This document shows, piece after piece, positions 56,190 to 64,000 of a stretch of 64,000 bases of DNA; positions within the stretch are counted from its first letter, which is position 1; every line of letters starts with the position of its first letter. A model generated the notes under the pieces. The model was not told the DNA's origin. It saw only the letters and a program-made list of their open reading frames with translations, and did no database searches. Made by a program: the position numbers and the translations under genes. This stretch comes from Meta bourneti (lineage: Eukaryota > Arthropoda > Arachnida > Araneae > Tetragnathidae), in the NCBI GenBank assembly GCA_933210815.1, contig OW119929.1, positions 45,204,364 through 45,268,363 of the forward strand. Direction: 5' to 3'.

Positions 56190-56840
56190 GTAACTCGCAC
56201 TTAGAGTAGTCGCCGGTATTAAGATATAGGGGCCCCTGAGGACTAAAAGGCCGAGAGGATGTGAAAAGTCCTTTGTATCCACCAATTCTAAGTTTAAAAG
56301 TTATGAATCGTATTTTCACACACAAAATATGTTAGATTGTAAGATTTATACACGGATTCGATTTCTGGTTGGAGTTATAAATTCAAGAATAGAATTCAGT
56401 TTCCTGCTCAATAAATCAGTTATTTCATTGTCTATGCAATTCTCATTCATTTAGAGTAGTCACCAGTACTATGGTATAGAAATGTACTGGCGACTGGAAA
56501 TATGGTTTATAACTTTAAAACTTAGACTGTGGTGGGTCTAATACCATAGTACGGTAGATACTTGTAGATTAGATTAGTAGTTGTCGGTTCACTTAGAGCA
56601 GTCGTCGGTACTATGGCATGGAGGCCTGACGACTAGGGGAATGAGATATGTGAAAAGTTTTTTTTTGAATTCACCAGTATAAGATTAAAAGTTAAGAAAC
56701 ATATTTTCAAACTAAATTTGTATTGTAAGACCTCTACACTTATTCAATTTCTTTTTGGAGCTATAAATTCAAGAATTGTGAATTCAGTTTTTTGCTAAGT
56801 AAATCAATTCTTTTATTGTCTTTACGCAATTCGCATTCCA
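56190..56840. repeat. Rearranged repeat: two direct copies and one inverted fragment
   Basis: 56195-56450 and 56590-56840 share ACTTAGAGYAGTCGYCGGTA, GTGAAAAGT, AGTTATAAATTCAAGAAT and TTATTGTCTWTRC. Between them, 56500-56560 carries the CCACCA..TCTAAGTTTAAAAG segment in inverted orientation. Confidence 0.7.
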
Positions 56841-57169
56841 AATCAACATTCCATTTTAACACAACGCTAATTGCAATAAATTTGTATACATTTGTTAACT
56901 AGGACAAAGTATTGAAAGACTAGACTCTCATCGGAATACTTGGTTTACTACTAAACAGATTTAATGAAAGTTTTTCTTACTACACTTAATATTTAATCTC
57001 CATGATTTTCGTAATAATAGCATTTAGTGATAGTTATCACAATTTAATTTACACTTTTGCAGTGGAAGTAGAGAAATGTATTTGGGTCAGAAAATCAGAA
57101 TTATGGAAAAGGAGCAATAAAGTTACCTGAACCTTGGGCCTCTAAACGAATTGATTTGCCACTTCACTA

Positions 57170-57489
57170 AAGGCCGCGGGAGACCAGATGGTAGAGTCAC
57201 GCATTAGGAACATTAGGGTTACGAGTTCGAAACTCGATCGAACCAAAGACCGTTGTTTACGCGGATTCTGGTGTACGTTAAATCTATCGTTGTCTCAAAT
57301 GTCCTCACGTTGGCTTGGTGTAAAAGTTTGAAGAGTGGGGTACCAGCTCAGGTGTAACCTCGTCATCTGCCCGTGATTAAAAATTACGAGGTGTTGTCCT
57401 CGGAACTTTCCCATCGGGATTGATCCAGGATCGTCCGCAATAGATCGTTGTATTCTCCAGTATGACGTAAATTCAACTACTTCCTACCC
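57170..57489 (+). mobile_element. SINE1, full length, 12-bp target duplication
   Basis: GGCCGCGGGAGACCAGATGG head, GGGTTACGAGTTCGAAACTC box B, then the body, with tail CAACTACTTCCTACCC. GCCACTTCACTA repeats at 57158-57169 and 57490-57501. Confidence 0.94.
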
Positions 57490-57873
57490 GCCACTTCACT
57501 ATAGTGTAAGCGTGCAAAGGAAAATATGAGAAAATTTTAAAAATTTGGTGAAAGTTAATCACTGTGAACTTAATATTAATATCTGTATACTACGGGAGTT
57601 TGTCAATCAAATTAATACTTATGTAGTGCCTGATGTGTGGTACTGTCACTTGTAATGACTCCAGGAAGTCAACAAGACGTAGTTGATAAAGAAGCCATTT
57701 TATTAAAAACATTCCAGCATCGCAAAGGCAACAACGTAAATCAACTAATCGTAAATTTTCACAAATGAATGAACAAAAATAGGAAACGCAAGTCCTATAA
57801 TCATAGTGATCTTGAGATCTGAAGAATTATAATCATACACTTTGAAATTTGCACAAAAACACTTTGCTTTAAC

Positions 57874-58111
57874 TTAATCTTCCAAGTGTTTTGACGAAAT
57901 ATCTCGTCAATTTTCTTGTCAATTTAGCTGAAGACGAAGTGTCTTGTCCTCAGACAAAACTGTCCTATTACTCCAAAGGGAATGAAGATCTAAGTAGGAA
58001 AACAAATTGTTCCTTGGCCAGAACTGGCGACAGTTTGGAACAGTTTTTGCACTAGAGTCTGGATACTGTAGGACAATTTTCGACGCGAAGATAAATCACC
58101 AAGAGGGTTAA
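57874..58111. mobile_element. TTAA palindromic MITE, subfamily B
   Basis: TTAATCTTCCAAGTGTTTTG at the left, AATCACCAAGAGGGTTAA at the right. The internal block CCTATTACTCCAAAGGGAAT is shared with the intron 3 and 59815 copies. Confidence 0.85.
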
Positions 58112-58264
58112 ATTAAGTTCCTACTTGGAGCAATTATCTTACAAATTTTAACAAACAATTACATTGGCTAACCTGGTACAGTCTTGTACCAAAAAGGGAC
58201 CATAGAGAGACAAACCAAACTAAAAACAGGTACTTCGGTCAATAGCATAGATGTATTGAGATTA

Positions 58265-58803
58265 GGTAGTTGAATTAATGTTGCACAGGAGCAACACAAC
58301 GGTCTATTGGCGACGGTCCGGGATCTATCCCTAAGGGAAAGATCCAAGGACAACATCTCGTAATTCTGAACCACGGTCACATGATGAGGTCAACATCTTA
58401 GCTGTAGCTGGCAATCCATTTTCCGAACTTCCACACAACACCAACGTGAGGGCATTTGAGGCCACGACAGATTTAACATGCACCAGTCCCCACGTACATT
58501 ACTTTAATTATCTCTTAATTTTAAACCACGGTCAGATGACGAGGACCACATCTGACCTGACACTCCACTCTCCAAACTTCCACACCTCAGGTGTATTTCT
58601 CTCTTCTGTGTCCTTAAAACTTTCATTGTGTTTGTATGTCTATTACTTGATACTGTATGTCTTGTGTGTGGCACACAGGTATGGAAAAATATGACCCCTT
58701 GCGCCATAAAAACCCTAAAAACCAACCAATCCACACTCCACCAACATGAGGACATTTGAGGCCACGATAGATTTAACGTGCACACGACGGTCTTTGGCTG
58801 GAC
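58265..58803 (-). mobile_element. SINE1, minus strand, split by a SINE2
   Basis: GTAGTTGAATTAATGTTGCA at 58265 to GCACACGACGGTCTTTGGCTG at 58803. The body segment around 58450-58570 is partly repeated, and a SINE2 (58588-58726) interrupts it. Confidence 0.8.
58588..58726 (+). mobile_element. SINE2 nested in SINE1
   Basis: CAGGTGTATTTCTCTCTTCT through TTGCGCCATAAAAACCC. CCACAC occurs at both edges (about 58580 and 58731). SINE2 is therefore younger than this SINE1. Confidence 0.8.
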
Positions 58804-58980
58804 AGATGTAAGGAGCCTGAGTGAGAGAATTAGAGTAAAACAGTTACAAGAAAATAAAAAATGAATGAAGGATGGAAAAAGGAAGGGTGCGAATACGAGG
58901 TATCTATTTCGGCATTCCTTTCCACACTCGAATCAAAGGCCCCTTTTGTGTTTCGGGGCGGAACTCCCCTCAACGCGATA

Positions 58981-59091
58981 TTTTAGAATGTGTGAAGCTT
59001 CGTTTGGAATCAGTGACTGGAAACGTCTTGGGTGGTGGTTGAACACGCTCTTTTATGCACTTTTTTTACCAACTTTCCCCTGAAAAATGGC
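58981..59091. repeat. Inverted repeat, left arm (partner 59433-59530)
   Basis: TAGAATGTGTGAAGCTTCGT ... TTTCCCCTGAAAAATGGC is the reverse complement of 59433-59530, apart from a 13-bp insertion ATGCACTTTTTTT near 59054. Confidence 0.92.
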
Positions 59092-59387
59092 TTATTCCTC
59101 AATTTTCTCCTACTGCAGCAATTTCTGAGAATAGTTCTTTAAAACGGCGATAAATGGTGTCTAAGGGGAAGTTTTATTGAAGACGGTAATGTTCCCCTTA
59201 GCGTCTGTATAATTTTGTAAATAGCCCATTAACTCTATGAGCTTTACAAGATTTCCGAGTTGGGTTCTATTGCTTTTCCCCCACAACCAAACATAATTAA
59301 CTATAACTACATAATAGTGGTAGAAAGACTCCCAGTAAATAAACTATTGGTCAAGAAGGTTAAAGCTGGTTAGAACTCATGCAGGGT

Positions 59388-59706
59388 TGATTTGGTTTTG
59401 GTTTCATGGCGCAAAGGTCATATTTGGCCTTTGCCATTTTTCAGGGGAAAGTTGGTAAAAAAGAGCGTGTTCAACCACCACCCAAGACGTTTCCAGTCAC
59501 TGATTCCAAACGAAGCTTCACACATTCTAAACACAAGACATACAATATCAAGTAATAGACATACATACACAAGGAAAGTTTTTACTGATACAGAAGAGAG
59601 AAATACACTCAGGGAGGAGTAGAACCTGACAGGAATCCTACCTATACCACCTACAACTGGCAGGTTGCTAACGCAGTAGCCATACCCATTGAGCCACGAC
59701 GACCCA
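59388..59706 (-). mobile_element. SINE2, minus strand, with 98 bp of inverted neighbour sequence inside
   Basis: Tail GGTTTCATGGCGCAAAGGTC and body CACAAGACATACAATATC ... head CCCATTGAGCCACGACGACC. Between tail and body, the usual ATGCTGCGCCAAA is replaced by 59433-59530, an inverted copy of 58981-59091. Confidence 0.85.
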
Positions 59707-59814
59707 GTACTCATTCTACAGGTTGTACAACTGATGTATGCGTGTGAAACCCTCAGAGGTTTAGTACCATAAGTGAATAAGTATCAACGGAAAGGTTGTT
59801 ATTAAAACTACTAA

Positions 59815-60053
59815 TTAACCCTCCAAGTGGTTTCGATGAGATACCTCGTCCAAGATCTGATCAATTTTGATAAGAACGAGATATCTCGTCTAGACAAAAC
59901 TGCCCTATTACTCCAAGGGGAATGAAGATTCAAGTAGATAACGCAAATTGTCCCTTGCCTAAAACTGGTGACTGTTTGGAACAGGTTTTTACATCAGAGA
60001 CTGGCCACTACAGGGCAGTTTTCGGGGCGAAGATAAACCACTAGGAGGGTTAA
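59815..60053. mobile_element. TTAA palindromic MITE, subfamily B
   Basis: TTAACCCTCCAAGTGGTTTC at the left, AACCACTAGGAGGGTTAA at the right: the cleanest pair of ends in subfamily B. Internal ACGAGATATCTCGT and the CCCTATTACTCC block. Confidence 0.92.
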
Positions 60054-60904
60054 ACAATCAATTTCCTTTACCTCTATTCTTGTAGATTATTTTTTGCATA
60101 GGTTTAAATTACTTTGGCCGGCATTTGAAAATGGTTTTCTCCTCCCTGTAACCTTTTGGAGTCTTTCTTATAGATTTCACGCTGCTAAATTAAAATAATG
60201 TACTTATTTTTGGCCATCATCCACCATTTTTAATGGAGTAAAGCAATTATGTGTATTCAGGAATTTAAAATATCCTTTAAAGAAATGTGCGTTTATTTAT
60301 TCTTGAACATAAAAACACTTCTCGATGTCAGACTTTTATTTGATCTTAATTATCCACATTTCACCCAAACCGAATTAAAAGAAACGGTACTTTACGGAAA
60401 CATCTCTAAGATTGATTACCAACTTCGTATCATTGTTATATATATATATTATTACATTCATTACTAGCTTATTATACTTTTATATATTTTTCCAACGAGA
60501 TTTCTTATATTCATTACTAGCTTTCGAATCCGGCTTTTTCGCCCGACTTTTTGTCTGTTTCAGAAAACCAATTTGTTCCTCTATTTCCTCAGCAGTTTCG
60601 TTGCATCGGCGAGCAGCTTTTAGAACTGTGTCCACTTCATGAGCTTGTGTTCTTTTCCCATTCCGATTGTTCGGCTGGCGACAACTTTTGACGTTTCGTG
60701 TTGATTCGAGCTTGATTAAAAATTGGTCTCTTGTGTAACGTTATGTATTAAATTTTACTTCTATGGTTCCAAGGGAACAACGTAGAGAGTTGAAAATAGT
60801 TGTATTGACATAGGAATTTTAGACAAAATCAGCTATAGAAATTTCATGATGCCAGGGGTAAGCGTTCGAGAGTTTTTGCTGTTCAGATAAACAGATTGCT
60901 TTAT
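60054..60904. other. AT-rich unassigned stretch
   Basis: No recognised gene or repeat; a short TATATATA run lies near 60440. Confidence 0.4.
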
Positions 60905-61110
60905 ACGAGGGTAAGTCAAAAAGTATCCTCACTTTCGCTATAACACATCTTTAGGTTTGTCATACTGCCATCTGCTCATGCATGCTTAGAGTTGATACTA
61001 CTGTGGTCACGTTACGGAAGTTTGACCTTAATAGTCATTTTTCTTGCTTCTGCTTCAGTATAAACATGGCCGCTCCCCTAGCAGTGTGCACCAAGAAGGA
61101 GTAAAGAGCA

Positions 61111-61528
61111 GTGATCCGATTTCTATGGTCGGAAGCTGTGCCAGGGGTTGAAATTCTTAGGAGGCTTACAACACAATACGGAGACAGTGCTCTACCACGT
61201 AAAAGTGTGCATGAGTGGATCGAGAAGCTTAAAGCAGGCCGGACAAGCGAGATGCACAAAGAAGGAGCAGCACGTTCGTCGACCTCCACCACAGACGAGA
61301 AGATTCATCAAGCTCGAGAAATGGTACTGGCAAACTTGCGAGTTACCATCGACAATGTAGCGTGTTCTCTGCAGATTAGACGGACAAAGAAGTGGGGAAA
61401 GCGGGGATAAATGGTTGGGCGACAAACCGAAAACCTTCTTCTTGAAGGGAATACGCAAGCTTGGGGATCGCTAGGCCAAGTGCATCGAAAAGGAAGGAAA
61501 CTATGTAGAAAAATGACGAATTTGTTCA
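61111..61528 (+). pseudogene. Mariner transposase remnant, copy 1
   Basis: N-terminal helix-turn-helix half (residues like IRFLWSEAVPGVEILRRLTT and TTDEKIHQAREMVLANLRVT) is open to 61408, then shifts frame into a C-terminal fragment ending near TGA 61514. An in-frame TAA just before 61111 replaces part of the usual start region (KKE*RAVIRFLW). Confidence 0.8.
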
Positions 61529-61580
61529 GCGTAACATGGCCGATCCGCTAGCAGTGTGCACCAAGAAGGAATAAAGAGCA

Positions 61581-61884
61581 GTGATCCAATTTCTATGGTC
61601 GGAAGATATGCCAGGAGTTGAAATTCTTCGGAGGCTTACAACACAATACGGGGACAGTGCTTTACCACATAGAAATGTGTATGAGTGGATCGAGAAGCTT
61701 AAAGGAGGTCAGACAAGAGTGACGTACAAAGGAGCAGCAGTGGGACAAAGAAGGGAGAAGCGGAGCATAAATGCTTGGACAACCAACCGAAAACCATCTT
61801 GGAGAGAATACGCAAGTTTGCGGACCGTTGCACCAAGTGCATCGAAAAGCAGATTGACTAAAGGAGACTGATTATGTAGAAAAA
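61581..61884 (+). pseudogene. Mariner transposase remnant, copy 2
   Basis: Same organisation as copy 1 but with a larger deletion: after EWIEKLKGGQT the linker is lost and the frame passes to C-terminal residues WTTNRKPSW. A TAA interrupts the start region at the same position as in copy 1, so that lesion preceded the duplication. Confidence 0.8.
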
Positions 61885-61964
61885 TGACGAACTTGTTCAA
61901 CCCTTACATTTGTATAAATAAATTGAAAAAATAAAGTGCGGATAATTTCTGACTTTCCCTGGTA

Positions 61965-63289
61965 TTTACTGTAATTTATCGACTTTGTATAATTAATTAC
62001 CACGATAAATTTCAATTAACCTGTGTTAAAAAGTTTCTTAAACCACAATGTTTTAAAAATGACCAGTTTACCACAAAAAACACAATTTTTTAAAAGAAAA
62101 AATAGGGGATACAGAGCTTTTAAGAAATATGTCGAGTAAAAGAAATCTAAATTTCAAAGATTACCCATAAGTTTCATTAAGAAAGTTTTGATGCCTGGTG
62201 GAGTTTTTGATGTATTTTTCGATTTGTGTGTGTGATATGTGATATAACAGTTGTGATTGTCAACAACAGAATAATGGTTGAACAACGGAGTGATAACCAA
62301 GTGATGAAAGGTTCCTATGCATACCTTGAAACCCTTGTAACCTTAAAGAGGTCTAAAGACTTTTGTACTCACACCATTTTTTTTGTATTTATTCCCTACG
62401 TATTCATAATCGTTATGCTCCTCATCCCAAGACTGAAGCGTTAGTTCTTTGAGTTATTTCCGTCTGTTCAAAAGATCTGTGCAGGATGCTTAGCATTCCT
62501 TACTCTTTTTTACCTACAATTTCGTCTTTCACAGTAGAAGAAAAAACAAACTTCATGAACTCGGTATTCTTTCGACTAATGTTTACAATATTAAATCAAC
62601 TCAAAAATTCAAATGGTATTCATTTCAAAATTTAAGATAAAATATGCTATTCGATTAGTGTTAATTATCATAAAGTTAAACTTTAAAAGTGTTAGTATAT
62701 CTCAAACCATAAACTATAAGTTTATTAGGTAAAAGCCTACTGCTTAGTGTCTACTGTGGCCCATTTCTGAAACTCCTTTGACAAACAATGATTTAGAGCA
62801 CCGAATTTCAACATTTTTCGTCTAATGGTCATAAACAAATTACTAAAATTCTGCGGCGCATCAAAAAATATTGTCTATCTGACCAAAAAATTTTGATGAA
62901 TTTATAAAACAGTAATTACCTACCCTTTTTGCTCCAAAGTGGCTTTTCAAAACATCATTTTGTAACTATTTATTTATGAAACTTGACAATAAAATAAATA
63001 ATACTCAATTATTTATACATATGTTAATTGGAATTAATTGTGAACACATTTGTTAAAAGTTCGTAATTAAAGCGTTAAAATTAAATAAATCTTACACGAT
63101 TTAAACCGTTTCACCATCCGCAAGGCACATCAGTGTTATTCTTGAGGCATCGGTTCGCTGGAGTAAGACACAAACTAAACCATTCACAGTTTTCAGTACC
63201 ATATACAGTATCCAGGATATCAATCTGGATTTTTATCATAAACTCTTTATGGGTAAAGGATGATTTTAAAATTTCTTTCAAATACAGAC
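61965..63289. other. AT-rich unassigned stretch
   Basis: Nothing recognised. Confidence 0.4.
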
Positions 63290-63395
63290 TAGTTTCAGTG
63301 TGTTACCTAGAGAGTAGTTTGGGAGTATATGCCTAGAGTCTAGTTTTGAAGTATGTTATCTAGAGACTAATGTTGGAGTGTGTTACCAGTTTAAA
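63290..63395. repeat. Three imperfect 32-34-bp repeats
   Basis: GTGTGTTACCTAGAGAGTAG, ATATGCCTAGAGTCTAG and TATGTTATCTAGAGACTA lead successive units. Confidence 0.6.
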
Positions 63396-63819
63396 AGTGA
63401 CTATTTCAAGACAAAAGCTGTATTGATGGGAGAAGGAGCCAACGTTTAAATGAAATATTAAAAAAAATTTCAATAATTTTATCCAACCTCTGTAAATAAG
63501 AAAGGAACACTTTTGTAAGTGGGTTAAAAACAATGAATAAATATTAGTTAACATCAAGGAGAAAATATCAAACCACACCTTTATACACGATTTTTAAAAA
63601 GAAGCAGTCAATGAATTAAATAAGGATATTTTTGCTTTTTATACGATCTGGGAGGGGCTTAAGCCCTCATACACCCTTACTTAGGTGCACCCGTTGAGAT
63701 TCTTGAGTGAAGATAAATGTACGCGCTTTTCTGTTAAAATAAAAACAAATTTCTTTTAAAGTTCTTGAACGAATTATTCTTTTTCTCAAAATTTTTCCAT
63801 CTAGTGCAACTAGTCCAGA

Positions 63820-63866
63820 GTGTAACCTCTGTACTAGTTCTAGTGTAACTAGTACAGAGGTTACAC
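63820..63866. repeat. Perfect 20-bp inverted repeat with 7-nt loop
   Basis: GTGTAACCTCTGTACTAGTT (63820-63839), loop CTAGTGT, then its exact complement (63847-63866). The flanks read CTAGTGCAACTAG, a third partial copy. No gene context to make it a terminator. Confidence 0.9.
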
Positions 63867-64000
63867 AGCTTTTTAGAATCCAGTGCCATTTGGAATGCAT
63901 ATTTTCTCCCTGCAAAGCAGAAAAAGGCTTTGAATCCATAATTGCGAAAAAGGAAAGCCCAGCTTTGAAGTACGAAGTTAATTGTACTACAAAAAAAAGG

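Larger units (their letters stand above)
60906..61962 (+). mobile_element. Mariner with tandemly duplicated, core-deleted transposase
   Basis: Left TIR CGAGGGTAAGTCAAAAAGTA and a diverged right TIR (reverse complement CAGGGAAAGTCAGAAATTAT), both with TA outside (60904-60905, 61963-61964). Inside are two copies of the same internal segment: 61063-61528 and 61533-61900. Each holds the transposase N-terminus (FLWSEAVPGVEILRRL, YGDSALPRKSVHEWIEKLK) joined directly to C-terminal remnants (WATNRKPS, AKCIEKEGNYVEK). The D-D-D catalytic core is absent from both. Confidence 0.82.

Noticed and set aside
56007..56204. 65-codon Lys-rich plus-strand frame
   Set aside because: No domain or splice context; chance-length in AT-rich sequence.

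Overview
Eukaryotic, AT-rich, repeat-dense DNA. It carries one recognisable host gene on the + strand, a LIM-homeodomain transcription factor of the apterous/Lhx2/9 class. Four coding exons were joined by hand: 20220-20651 (start ATG 20380), 25800-26293, 43887-44155 and 45513-45731. Phases match at every junction, giving a 417-residue protein with LIM1, LIM2, a basic linker and a Q50/N51 homeodomain split between homeodomain residues 46 and 47. Introns are about 5.1, 17.6 and 1.4 kb. An in-frame stop (20299) upstream of ATG 20380 and three upstream ATGs suggest that the front of the first listed exon is 5' UTR, and that a further non-coding exon lies upstream.

The mobile elements suggest an arthropod, most plausibly a spider: two abundant tRNA-derived SINE families, a Tc1-like DD34E transposase and mariner DD34D transposases of the kind I associate with orb-weaver genomes. 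The organism call is inference from recall, not from a search.

Layout. 1-20165: SINE copies, tandem satellites (2375-3290, 4664-5605, 9155-9470), a cluster of TTAA-flanked palindromic MITEs (148-8979), a deleted Helitron (10026-11793), an array of GAATATTC motifs (12473-12584), a Tc1 element with one nonsense codon (15478-16887) and a 1.9-kb foldback element (18232-20165) that stops about 54 bp before the first listed exon. 20220-45731: the gene. Its introns hold SINEs, a long-TIR element (21609-23056), TTAA elements, a mariner pseudogene (31785-33108), a solo LTR (34322-35284), a long-TIR element with a THAP-domain ORF (35450-36185), a pogo-like MITE and a 170-bp satellite. 45732-64000: probable 3' UTR and flank, the most striking TTAA MITE (45962-46621, with eight 45-bp palindromic units), more SINEs with clear target-site duplications, a hairpin MITE, tandem duplications and an internally duplicated, catalytic-core-deleted mariner (60906-61962).

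There is no operon, CRISPR array or bona fide tRNA/rRNA gene. The main unexplained signals are the TTAA family built from ACGAGATATCTCGT palindromes, the crowding of elements against exon borders, the THAP-bearing foldback element, and an exon-like open frame on the minus strand at 40526-40765.
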